DNA from: Datnioides undecimradiatus
Lineage: Eukaryota > Chordata > Actinopteri > Lobotiformes > Datnioididae
Direction of reading: 5' to 3'
NCBI GenBank assembly: GCA_008933995.1
Contig: WARS01002812.1
Location: forward strand, 62,001-126,000
Length of the DNA: 64,000 nucleotides
Within the stretch, counting starts at the first letter, position 1, and every line of letters begins with the position of its first letter. Position numbers and translations under genes: made by a program. Shown here one piece after another: positions 31,607 through 42,449 of this stretch. A model generated the notes under the pieces. The model saw only the letters and a program-made list of their open reading frames with translations, was not told the origin of the DNA and did not search any database.

Positions 31607-34600
31607 ATGGAGAGAGATAGAGCTGTGGTTTTGGCTACAGAGCGATATGGCAGTGCAGAGTCCTGGGAGTATTTTAGTAAGGATGGAGTGATGGAGAGGA
31701 GGAGAGATGGGACTGAAGCTGAATCAAGAGGAAACTCAGTTGTTGGAGTTTTTAAAGTAAGGATCTACAGCGTTTCCGTACAGCTCCAGACTCACACACC
31801 CCAGACCCTGTTCACACACCCCAGACCCTGTTCACACACCCCAGACTCTGTTCACACACCCCAGACTCACATGTTAACATTTAATCTTCCAGAGTGTGTT
31901 TCTACCTCAAGGCTATCCAGAGAGTGTGAGCAACGACTACCTGCAGTACCAGTTCTGGGACACAGTGCAGGTACAGTGAACGACACATTAAACCCCAGTG
32001 AGATCAACAGCATCACGTCAGACTGACACCTGTCTGTCTCTCTCAGGCCTTCTCCAGCTCTCTGTCGGGGACTTTAGCCACTCAGGCCTCTCTTAAAGGC
32101 GTCGGCGTTGGAAACCAGGAGGCAACAGTCGCTGCTGCCACAATCACCTGGTTATTAAGAGGTGACACCTTAAAATATACCATACATTTACATTAGTTGT
32201 AACTTGGAAACTAATGTTTTCCCCCTGCAGATGGAACCGGCATGCTGGGGAGGATCCTGTTCGCTTGGCAGAAAGGGTGGGCTCATATTTGTTTCTGTTT
32301 AGTTTAATTCAAGTTTTTGTGGCTTTAATCCAGTGAATGGATACTCTCACCCTTTCCCTGTGTTCACCCACTCTATCTCACCTCTTCTAGGAGTAAACTG
32401 GACTCTGAGGCCAAAAAATGGAGGTATGCAGGTGCCGTCGCTACATTAAAGCCAGCGAAGTCGTCGTCATAAACTCATTTAATCAATCTTTTCTTCTCAT
32501 TTCCTGCCAGACTGTTTGCCGACGTCCTCAACGACATTGCCATGTTCATGGAGATACTGGCTCCGCACTTTCCCGCTTGCTTCACCCTGATTGTCTGCAC
32601 TGCGGGAGTGTTCAAGGTGATTAAATACCCAAAAAAAAAAAAGAAAATTAAAGACAGCTGTGATTAAAAATGTGGAACTGACTCAGATCACTGTTCCTGT
32701 AGCCCAACGTTCCACTTTAGAAGTGCATAATGAACAAACAGCCTTGATATTTAGCCTTATGTATTTATATTTTGATATAACTTGAATAATGTGTCATGGC
32801 TGTGCATGCTTTGCAGATTTGCACATCATAGACGAGTGGACTGCTGGTCAGTCTGTGCTCTGAGTGTCCTTCCAGTTTTTATTATTTCAGGTTTAATCAA
32901 GTTTATTGACGTTTTCTAGACTAAAAGTAAATTTAAGACAAATAGCAGCTGTATCAAACCAGAGGTGGTTGAAACTACTGACTCCTAACCAGGGTGTCAG
33001 GACTCCCCCATGGGGCTGTGAGATATGTTGGAAAATTAGATTTGTGTTACCTGAGGTCGCCTTATTATGTGCCTTTGTCTTCGCCAGTCCATTGTTGGGG
33101 TGGCCGGCGGCGCGACCAGAGCCGCTCTGACTGTTCATCAGGCTCGCAGAGACAACATGGCCGACATCTCGGCCAAAGACGGCAGTCAGGTACTGACTGT
33201 TTATCCGGGAGCAAACAGAGTGTGCACGGGTCTGTTTCCTGAACTCCTGATTCATGCGGTTTTCCGTTTTAATCCAAGCAGGGGAAGTAGAGAGTATAAG
33301 TGTGTCAACCCTTTTATATACCATAAAGAACATATGAAGAAGTGTAACAGGCCCTTTTCTCCTTTCTGATGGATTCGAGCTCTTTAAATTAGGACTTTAA
33401 TCTTTAATCGCTCATCTTCATCTTCTTGTTTGTTATTTCCCACAGGAGACCTTAGTGAATCTGGCTGGACTGCTGATCAGTCTGATACTCATTCCCATCG
33501 TCACCGATAATCCAGTGTAAGTGTTGTACAGAGCGTATAACAGACAGAGACTTCAAACCCTCAACGACTTATTCTGTTGTGTCTTTCCCGTCATCTGCCT
33601 CATGCATCCCCTCTGTCTGTCCGCCCCTCAGACTGACTCTCAGCCTCTTCTTCCTCTTCACCGCCCTCCACCTCTTTGCCAACTACAAGGCCGTGCGTTC
33701 GGTTGTCATGGAAACCTTCAACGAGGCACGGCTTTCGATTGTGCTGCAGCAGTACCTGAGGGACGGACACATCCTGAGTCCGCTTGAGGCCAATCAGAGA
33801 GAACCAGTATTCCTGGGTAAGAACTGATGTTTCTGATATCGGACGCTGTGACACCGGTGTAATTTGTTAGTTTTGTGCATTCAGAAATGATGGCTTCATG
33901 CTGTTTTCTCCAGAGTTTAGGAAAACTGTGCCAATCAAACTTGGAGTGAGGCTACAGGAGGTTGTGCAAAGGTATCTTCATTTAACGGTTTGCTCATATG
34001 ATGAAAAAGTACACACAATAACAGTTTAACAGAGCTGAACCTAAGCCTAAGATCAGTTTTTACTTTACAGCCCTGAGGAACTGGATTTGGCTTTGAAGGA
34101 AAACAACATGCCTTTCTTAATAGGCGTACAGAATGGTGTGTTATCCTGCATCTTCCACCACACGATGACATGAGAACAACTAGACACTCTGCAGCGGTTT
34201 GTTTTTAACTCAGCTGTCCTCCTCTCAGGGTGCGTTTGTGTTTGTTTGAGACCAGAAGCATCGGTTCACGATGAACTCAGAGCGATGTGCCAAGCTGTGT
34301 GGCTCAGCAGCACGTTGAGCCGCGCGACATCCAGAGAGGCTCGTACACAAAAACAGCAAAGTGAGCGCTTACTTCAGTTAATGTATTCATTCACATGCAT
34401 TATTTTCTCTGGTTTCTACAATACACACGTTTTTGCTTTCAAAGGTCACTGGGAAATGGTGCATGAGAGTCACGGGATGATGGACACGCTGTTTAATCCG
34501 TTTCTCAAAGGTAAGCGCGCACAAAAAAAGTCTCCGTCAGCTTTGATCACCTGTGTTTTTACCAAGTGAAACGTGATTTTTGCAAATGTGATTCCCAGGT

Positions 34601-34684
34601 GTGGAAGCCAAAGGATGGGACATGAGGCGAACTCTGCTGGACTGGGATGAGTGGCGGGTGGAGTGGAAAACGAAAAGCAGCTGA
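31607..34684 (+). CDS. rusf1: RUS family member 1 (DUF647 membrane protein)
   Basis: Fourteen coding exons: 31607-31756, 31893-31970, 32047-32161, 32231-32276, 32391-32423, 32511-32616, 33088-33189, 33446-33516, 33632-33816, 33914-33971, 34071-34135, 34229-34360, 34445-34510 and 34599-34684. All are in frame, giving 430 residues; human RUSF1 is slightly longer. The RUS1 domain occupies about residues 50-290. It has the conserved opening FLPQGYP then VSNDYLQYQFWDT, the motif KKWRLFADVLNDIAM, and SIVGVAGGATRAALTVHQA. Hydrophobic stretches at about 213-250 (LVNLAGLLISLILIPI, then LTLSLFFLFTALHLF) are probable membrane segments. Plant RUS1 and RUS2 act in UV-B response and vitamin B6 homeostasis; the animal protein (C16orf58) has no settled function. 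The C-terminal third is less conserved and ends in a tryptophan-rich tail. Confidence 0.95.
31793..31870. repeat. 20-base minisatellite in rusf1 intron 1
   Basis: About four copies of a CACACACCCCAGACCCTGTT unit, with one base varying in the third copy. It starts 36 bases past the donor of exon 1 and ends about 20 bases before the acceptor of exon 2, so it fills most of this 136-base intron. Confidence 0.95.
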
Positions 34685-35382
34685 GCTGTGATACGTCTGC
34701 GGCTGTTTGAAATGGTTTCTATCTTTTTTCTTTTAAGTTGAATAAACTGATATTTTAAGTGTCAGTTGATGTTTTTTGTGTGTGTTCAAATCTCAATGGA
34801 TTTGATACAGAGTAAGTGAAAACATCTAGGTTTGTTCAAAAAATGCATTTTTACAGATATATTAAAGTGTAAACAACAATTTTTATTGAATAAATATTGT
34901 TCAATCTTTTGGCATTTGCTGTAAAACACCTGCTTTCCTGCAAACAAATCATACAAATGAAACAACTCTGACGCGCCTTCTGTCTTTTGTCCATACGAGG
35001 GCGTTGTAGGCGATTAACAAGCCACAAAGAAGAAGCGATATCCGTTGCGACAAGCTAGCAAGATTTTGTAGTTTAATAGCGGAAATCACAGATCTACTTC
35101 CGTTAAATACGAAATACTAATGTTAAATAATAACGCAAACACGGTTTGTTGCTAAACACGAAAAAATGTTATATTTACCACTTTGCACCACTCTGTATAT
35201 TCTATGTAAGCATTCTTGCTGTGGTGTGCAGCCGAGGAAGCTTTAACAAGTCGCCGGGCTTTTATTTTGAAAGGTACAACCGGATGTTTCCAATGTATCA
35301 TGCTAACTTGACTGTACGCTCACACAACTTTAGCAACAAAATCACTTTGTTTTGGCGCAAGGTGAACGAATTTGCTTCCTAA
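34685..35382. other. Short intergenic stretch rusf1 to THAP-integrase gene
   Basis: Contains the rusf1 3' UTR and, from about 35000, the presumed promoter and leader of the following gene. No distinct core promoter motif is visible. Confidence 0.5.
34741..34746 (+). terminator. rusf1: rusf1 polyadenylation signal
   Basis: AATAAA 57 bases past the stop codon, followed by a GT-rich segment (about 34760-34785). Confidence 0.85.
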
Positions 35383-38339
35383 ATGGGGAGATATAAGTGC
35401 GCATACAACTGTGAGTACTCCAGCGATTCAGACGTGAAGTTTTTTAAGTGAGTATTAACGTTTAACTGTTAAAAACGGCGAACATCCGGTAGATTTGTGT
35501 TTACAGTCGAGCTAGCTAACGTAAACATTAGCATCAGTAGCCCCCTCCGTGTTGTTTTCGTGTTTACGTTTATTTAAGTGCTTCAAACGTTTCAAATTGA
35601 GCCGGAACATCTAATTTGCAGATGTTTTACATGAATGAACAATCATTTAATTGTAAAAATTATGAAACAATTTTAAAACTAGTATTGCAGGTATTGCAGC
35701 ACTGTAATTCCTTCTGTTTACATAGAAAGAAGAGCAACACATAATGAAAATGCACAGCTTTCTTGTTCATGCAATATTTGCCAAAAATAACTATAAATAT
35801 AATATACTATATGACTCTAAATATAGAGTTTTAACACGAAGACACTCTGCCACTTAGAGTTAAAAAGCAAAAGTGTCTGAATTCAATGTGGAGTTTGCTT
35901 TTACCTGCACACAGGAAATCAGCACACTGGTCTAATGGGTTGTCTGCATCTACAGGTTTCCTCTGTACAATCCCCGAAAACTGAAGAAATGGCTGGTCAA
36001 CATGAAGTGGAAGGACTGGACCCCGTCCCGCTTCTCCGTGCTGTGCATCAACCATTTTGAGGAGGAGTACATCGACAGATCGGGCAAATGTGTGAAACTC
36101 AGAGACGATGCCGTTCCCACCCTGTTTGCATCTGCTGACAATGCGCAGAAAGGAAAGGTTTGTCCCTCAGTGTCAGAGAGTCAGTGAGCTGCTTCACGTA
36201 GTGGTTTGAGATCACGACACTGAGCACATAAACATTTCACTTTAAATATTCACTAACTGACCCTTTCTCCCTTGTGTAGGCTTCCATCAACTCAAGACGA
36301 AGGAGACTCAAGGTGAGAGCATACTATAATAACGTTCTACTCCTCATTCATGCTCATACAGCAAACTCAGTTATCTCTAAACTTATAAAACACTCTTGAC
36401 TCAGATAGAAAATCACGTTGTTTTGACTAAACACGTCATATGTTGCTGTCCCTGTGTCGTGAACCCAGCCAGCTGCTGTGAAAGCTTCACAGAGTCCGGC
36501 TCAGTCTCCAGCGACCGCTCCTGCTGCGGCGACGCGAAGCGTCCACAACAAAGAGCCCAGTCGGACCGAAGAGCCTGCAGGGTAGGGTTACTGTCTCACC
36601 CCACCGCTGCGGTTATGTTATTCACATCCAGCACATCCAGAATCAGTGGAAGCTGTGCTGATTGGGTTGACTTGTGTATTTTTGTTATTGCCTAAATTTC
36701 ACATTAGCTGGCTGAGTTTCGGGTTCGCACACCTGTGGATTTTGTCTTTTTAATGTGTCGACGTCTTCTGGGTTTTGTGTTCAGAGACAGAGACGTAAAG
36801 AAGTTTGACAAATGGAGGATCATAGTCGATGAAGGGCTGATGAAGATTGACTCATTTCCACATTTCTTCCATGGAGATTACTGTGTACCCCAGGTAAGTG
36901 TTATTAAATACTACACACACTATAATTACTTATTTACATAGTTAGATTTATAATAAATTGGTCTTGTGTGTCATTTTTCACATGGATTATCAGGCTATTC
37001 AGTGGGCTCCAGATGAGAATGTGAGCGTAAGTAGACTCCACTGTTTTAAAACACAATGTTTTCTCTTTTATCCTCTTTTAAATATCATTTTGATATTATT
37101 TTATTATTTTCATCAAGTGCTCTTCTGTGTTTTTCACAGGCAGAATGTGAAGATCCTGAAAAGGTGATTGAGGTGAGTCAGAACAGGATTACCTGAACGT
37201 GTGGCTCATGTTAAATCCAAACTAAAGCTCTATAACCGCTCTGACTTTGCCTCTCTGCATGATGTGACGCTGTGAGCGCAGGTGAAAGAGCCGTGGCAGT
37301 GGCTCGGTCTGGATGTCAGAGGACCGCTGCCCCAGACGGCGAGCGGACACAAATACATTTTGACTGTGACAGACTATTTCTCCAAGTGGGTGGAGGCCGT
37401 GCCCATGCAGTCATGTCTCCCTCCACATGTGGCGAAGCACATGGCGGACATCATCGCACACTTTGGCTACCCGCTCAGAGTCCTGTCCAGACTGCCTCAC
37501 GACATCGTCCACAAAGTGAGTGAGTCGCTTGTCACGTTGTTTAAAGAGAGCGGATGAAGGATTTCAGTCGTCGGACGTCTGGATCTGAAGTTATCAGAGA
37601 AACAAGCTGAGCAAACGTTAGCAGCAGTGTTTACGTTTCACTTACAGAGGGCACATTGTGTCTTTTCATGACGTGCAGCTGTAATACAGTGTCCTCATTA
37701 ACCGGCCTCTCACTGACATGTGCTGTGTCTTCGTGCCAGATCAACAGAGAACTGAAGGACCACCTGAAGGTCACCATCGCGCTCGTCGTCCATCATCAGC
37801 AGACGGGCACTGCAGATCTGACCACGCAGCAGCTGATTGACAGGTCTGTACTTACAGTGAGAAGAAGACTCAGACTGTGTGAGCTCAAATGTGCATTTTT
37901 ACCTGATTCACAGTCTGTTCTTATCGTTCTGATGTTTATAAACTCGACACATGAACTGAAGACTGGAGAGAGCCTGTGCGATGCTGCAGGCCGGGTGGAG
38001 ACTTGTGTGTTTGTACTGAACTGGTGTTTGACTTAACGCCGACAGGATGGTTAGCGAACTGATCGAGGAGCACGCGGCGGACTGGGACGTCTACCTGCCC
38101 GCCAAGGTTTTCAGCCTGTGTTTCAAAGAGCACTCGAAGACGAAGGAAAGGCCGTTTTCTGTGCTCTGCTGCGCGGGACTGGAGCCCGTCCAGGCGCCCA
38201 GAGGACTGAATGTAAGCTCTGAATATTTACATCTTTAGTGTTTGTTGTTTATTCTGTAAACTGACACTTTTGTTCTTGCCTCTCTCCTCCACAGTACGCT
38301 TATTCCCAGATCCGAGAGAGCACTTTCGTGGTTAGATAG
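35383..38339 (+). CDS. THAP zinc finger fused to degenerate retroelement-type integrase core (domesticated)
   Basis: Eleven coding exons: 35383-35447, 35956-36157, 36280-36312, 36469-36581, 36785-36893, 36994-37026, 37140-37172, 37282-37515, 37740-37843, 38046-38211 and 38295-38339. All are GT-AG and in frame, giving 378 residues. Residues 1-79 are a THAP domain: C6 and C10, then C52-x2-H55 as zinc ligands, the invariant P24, W34, F56 and P76, and AVPTLF at 74-79. Residues about 90-195 are a linker, first Ala/Pro/Ser-rich. Residues about 197-345 align by eye with the catalytic core of Ty3/gypsy or GIN-type integrases (WLGLDVRGPLP, then YILTVTDYFSKWVEAVPM, and later DWDVYLPAKVFSL). The first catalytic Asp (D207) is present. 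The expected second Asp position holds R266 and the Glu position 36 residues on holds T302, so strand transfer chemistry should be absent. No LTR, gag or reverse transcriptase sequence flanks it. Probably a nuclear DNA-binding host protein. It may relate to the GIN/GINGER-derived host genes, but I cannot name it. Confidence 0.88.
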
Positions 38340-38913
38340 AGACCTAAAGTGGATTTGGTGAGTTGAATATCTTTTAATTTAATATTCTACATTATTCAGG
38401 ACACTGAACGTTACATGCGCAGTTTGTCTCACTTGGTATTTTTGTTTTTATTTTTCAGGTGGAAATCAAACTGGGATTGCTTCTGAGGACGTTTCAGCCA
38501 TGGAAAGTTTTGACTTTATCAAGGACTGTCCTGGAAAAGTGCTTGAATCTTTGTGCTTGAAAAGTACTTTGTGGCCGCAGTGGGAGCGTGGGAACCCTGA
38601 GACTCTGAGCAGGATGATCTCTGCAGCATCCTTCACTCCAAAAAGGACTCAGCGTCACTCTCAACCTCTTCAGTACAAAATATGTTTACTTTTATCCACT
38701 TTTACTATTTTTGTGCAGCAGCTCAGCAGAAGGACAAACGCTGTGCTGCAGTCTTAGACAGAGCAGCGCTGCAGAGCGGGCAGGTCTGCGCTGAAGGAGA
38801 GGACGTGTTTGTATTTTAGCCATTCTGCTGTTTCTGCACCGTGGTTTCTCTTGAGCAGTTCTACATTAAAGCTGCTGTGAATGATTGTTTGTTGCTTTGA
38901 CACGTCAGTAAAC

Positions 38914-38919
38914 AATAAA
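38914..38919 (+). terminator. Polyadenylation signal of THAP-integrase gene
   Basis: AATAAA 575 bases past the stop codon, the first consensus hexamer downstream; an ATTAAA at about 38865 is a weaker alternative. Confidence 0.65.
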
Positions 38920-39546
38920 CCGTGGGTCGTTTTAAACTTGTCTTACACGTGACTGATAAACACAACGTTAATGCATCTGCAGCATAAGAATCACCTCTGG
39001 TTGCACCTGCACAGGCTTTTATAACTTATGCAAAGCGAAGTGTGTGTGAAGCAAGTTTTCCACACCGACACACGCATGGAGGCGACATCATGTGTCTGCA
39101 TCTGCTGAGCAGCCAACCAAGTCACAGCGTCATAAACACGAGAAAGGAACTCAAACCCAGGTCTTACACGGTCTGTGGCACCGGGTTTGATCTGCAGGTC
39201 TCAGCTGCTGTGTGTTCAGCTGTTCCTGTGGTGACAGCTGCTGTCAGGGCTGAGAGGAGGGGATGAGTCCTCCCACGCAGAGGAAGCAGGGAGACGTGAA
39301 CAAACATGAGACTTTATTCATTTTTCCCCTAAAAGAGCTTTTGAAGGAGGCATTTGAGCTGTAGAGGAGAAATACAACGTACATTTGGTCTCATCCATGT
39401 AAAAAGTCTGATTTTATTGATTTTATTGAAGCAAAGTTTGTGTAAAATAGACAATTAGAAGCTGCTGTATCGCAGAAAATCCCTTTTATATAGTTCTCCT
39501 CTCTCCTCTTTGCATTTATTTGTATTATTGTGATAAGAATCTAATC

Positions 39547-39552
39547 TTTATT
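39547..39552 (-). terminator. hsd17b1: Candidate hsd17b1 polyadenylation signal
   Basis: AATAAA on the minus strand about 195 bases past the stop codon, the nearest of several. Confidence 0.5.
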
Positions 39553-39747
39553 GATAAATTACATAGAAAAAATAGTGTGGCGTCGCTGTGAGCTGTGAGC
39601 TCTTCTCACGTCCTGCAGCGAGTCAGTGTATCAACTTTCTAACAGAAATCAAACAGAAAAAGGCAAAATCTAAAACTCTGCATGTGAAGAAGAAGAAGAA
39701 GCACGAGCCTCCACACGAAGCAGAAAAACAGCAAAGCGTGGAGAGAA

Positions 39748-42449
39748 TCACTGCTCCTCGGCCGAGAAGATGATGCTGCTCAGGGCGCTGATGAACCGCG
39801 AGCCCTCCGGCTCTGTCATCTTCAGTTTGGTGAGAGGAGGCATGACGCCGCTGGTGAAGTATCTGAATGCAGGGCTGGGAGACCGGATGGCATCCAGGAA
39901 CACCTGAGGGACAAAAACAAAAACAAAACAAACAAACGCAGCGGTTAGATGCTGACGTGCTCTTGTTTTGATGCATTTGTTGTGTTAAACTCATCCTTTA
40001 CATCGTCGTTCTCAAACGCAGCTCAGTGCTGAATATAAAGAGATGAACTTTTATATTATTATATATAAACGTTAGCTGCAAAAGTCAACGTGCATCATTC
40101 AGAGTTAGGAAAATCAAACAAAAACACAGGGACAGTACAGACAAAAGCATCAAAATCAATAGTATTCACCGTGCAGAGAGGCCCCCATATGTTTTATATC
40201 ATGTGTTTTATATAATGCTGCTGGGTGCAGTGGATTAATTAATATTAATGCATAACAGTGCCTCATAAATCATAAATGCATCAGACTGTGCTTGTGAAAT
40301 CCTGCAAAAACTGCAAAGTTCATGCACTGATTATAATAAAACATCACACAGAACTATTTACACTGTTCACCCGAGTACAGGTGCTTAGTCTACTGTCCCG
40401 TGCAAGTGGGAATGTTAAAGAGGAGTTAAAATTAGTGCACAAAGTCTGACCAGCATCAAACAAACGCTTCTTTAAAAGCATCAGAGTTGTGTTAAAGTGT
40501 TTATTTGTCAGTAAACCAGGAGGGAAACGTCCCTCAGACACCCAGAATCCTCTTGTGTCCAGGGCATCATGGGTAAACGTCAGTGTTTACAAGCTGCACC
40601 CTTTTCTTTTCAACACTAACAGCGATGAAAATGCAGAATGAAGCTGACTCTGTGTGGTGATCACATACATGCGACACACCTTCACAATGTCCTCAGTGTC
40701 CTGCGCTGCGTTTTGAAACACGGAGCCGCAGTGCTGCAGGTATTTGTCATAGAGGCTGAGCGTGCGGGCGTCCACCTGCTGCAGGGACGCTTCCCCGAGC
40801 TCCGCCTTCTGCAGGTTGACCAGGAAGTCTGTGTTGACTGGACCGCACTCAATGAGACTCACACTGCGGGAGGAAGCACAGAGTCAGCGGTTTCTCACCA
40901 AATCACCATTTACATCTTATAAAATCTGCTAGAAATGATTAAATCAAAAATCTAGTCTCTGTGGCTGCAGCCGGCCTGTGACACGCAATGACTCATGTAG
41001 TTTAACCAATAAAGCTGCATTTGCACCAGTTCAAAGCCACTGGCGTGTTTCAAAGTGACCAAATCAGCCTTAAAACATGTCTAACATTATAAAAATACTG
41101 GCAGTGCATCAGCTTCTCTCCCAGCTCAATACCCAGAGCCTGGTGGAGGTTGTCCTACATGTGACTGAGACACAGTTAGCAATGATAACGAGGTGCTGGG
41201 CTCTTCTACGACGTGCGCTCTCATTTCTTTTCCTTAATGCTTTTATTTGATTTCGATGGAAAACATCAAGAGGCTGAGGGACGATGTGATGGTAATCTCA
41301 CTGACCTTCCACTGGGCTACATGCATAAGCAATGTTTAATGATGCTGGAGCAAGGAATTGTGGGATTGGCTCCTTTTGTTTAACCAGGGATGGTGCAGCG
41401 CATCCTGTGCACCTTCCTTCACGCAGCCGATTTGAGACTTCTGAGTCACTTCGCTCAGTTTTTAACCACATCCTCTGAATCATGCAGCGCGTGCTAATGT
41501 GTTCTAGGAGAGACGTTATTTGGTCGAACACTTTGAAACTGAAGCTCGCTCTTGCTCTCCAGCCTGACCGCGCTTTAGCTTTGAGGACACAAGACGCAGC
41601 AAGGTTTCAAACTCACTGGATGTTGAAGTGTTGCAGCACGACAGCCAAACTCTCACACGCCCCCTCTACTGCAAATTTACTGGCACAGTACACCTCATTA
41701 AAGGGGAGACCTGCAAGAGAGCACGAAGCATGAACAGGGCCTGTTTTGGCAATTTCAGGCACGATGGCATGACGTTTATCAAATCGTTCCAAAAAGTGCA
41801 CGAGTGGAAACGGCGTCGACGTTCAGTGATTCCTCAGACGTCAGCTTGTCTCACCGTGAAGCCCTCCGGTGCTGCCCGTGACCAGAATGCGGCCTCTGCT
41901 CTGAGCCTTCATGTCCGGGAGGAAAGCCTGGATGGTCTGGATGGTACCCAGGAGGTTGACCTCCAGAATCTGCCTCATGGAGTCCAACGACTGCACCTCC
42001 AGCGGCCCCATCAACCCCACACCGGCATTGCACACTGCAAACAGTGAGCACCAGCTGGTTAAAGCACACGCAGTACGATCTTAATCAGCGCAAACAGACA
42101 CAAGAACATACCCAGAATGTCCACGTGTTTCTCCACAACCCTGTCCCTCGCATCCAGGATGGACTGCCGGCAGGTCACGTCCATTTGGAGTATGTCCAAG
42201 GTGTCCCTGTGCAGGCCTTTCACACACTCCAAAAGACGCTCCTTCTTGCCCAGGTTCCTCATCGTGGCGTAGACTGAAACAGAACGCAGCGAACAGAACC
42301 ACATCAGAGGCGCAGTAAAAGGCCACGATCCATCGATTTCAGCTCTGGTTACCTTTGAAAGCTTTGTCGGGGTCAGAGGCCAGCCGGACGGCCAGGCTGA
42401 GACCGATCCCGGAGGAGCAGCCCGTGATCAGCACCACCTTCTTCTCCAT
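39748..42449 (-). CDS. hsd17b1: 17-beta-hydroxysteroid dehydrogenase type 1
   Basis: Six coding exons: 42353-42449, 42112-42273, 41855-42034, 41617-41710, 40680-40863 and 39748-39903. All are in frame, giving 290 residues. It is a classical short-chain dehydrogenase/reductase: cofactor motif TGCSSGIG at residues 9-16, CNAG at 88-91, and a catalytic set N113, S141, Y154 and K158 (YCASK). The family member HSD17B1 reduces estrone to estradiol with NADPH, mainly in ovarian granulosa cells in fish. The adjoining ECGPV after the active site and the VYATMR segment are closer to HSD17B1 than to its sister RDH8, which shares the exon plan. It is slightly shorter at the C terminus than mammalian forms. 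The start is the first ATG, in [10 protein letters not shown]. The protein should be cytosolic with a hydrophobic substrate-entry helix near the C terminus. Confidence 0.92.

Larger units (their letters stand above)
38340..39747. other. Convergent 3' region between THAP-integrase gene and hsd17b1
   Basis: AATAAA at 38914-38919 is the likely plus-strand polyadenylation signal. On the minus strand AATAAA hexamers at 39547-39552, 39422-39427, 39413-39418 and 39313-39318 are candidates for hsd17b1. A short open frame at 38500-38757 has no support. A GA-rich poly-AAG stretch lies at about 39688-39702. Confidence 0.6.

Noticed and set aside
35383-38339. Reading the integrase-like sequence as an active LTR retrotransposon or endogenous retrovirus
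   Set aside because: There are no LTRs, protease, reverse transcriptase or gag remains. The core is split by canonical introns and lacks two catalytic acidic residues, so a host gene fits better.
39748-42449. Calling the dehydrogenase RDH8
   Set aside because: RDH8 shares the exon plan, but the CNAG, YCASK and ECGPV segments and the N-terminal VYATMR are closer to HSD17B1.
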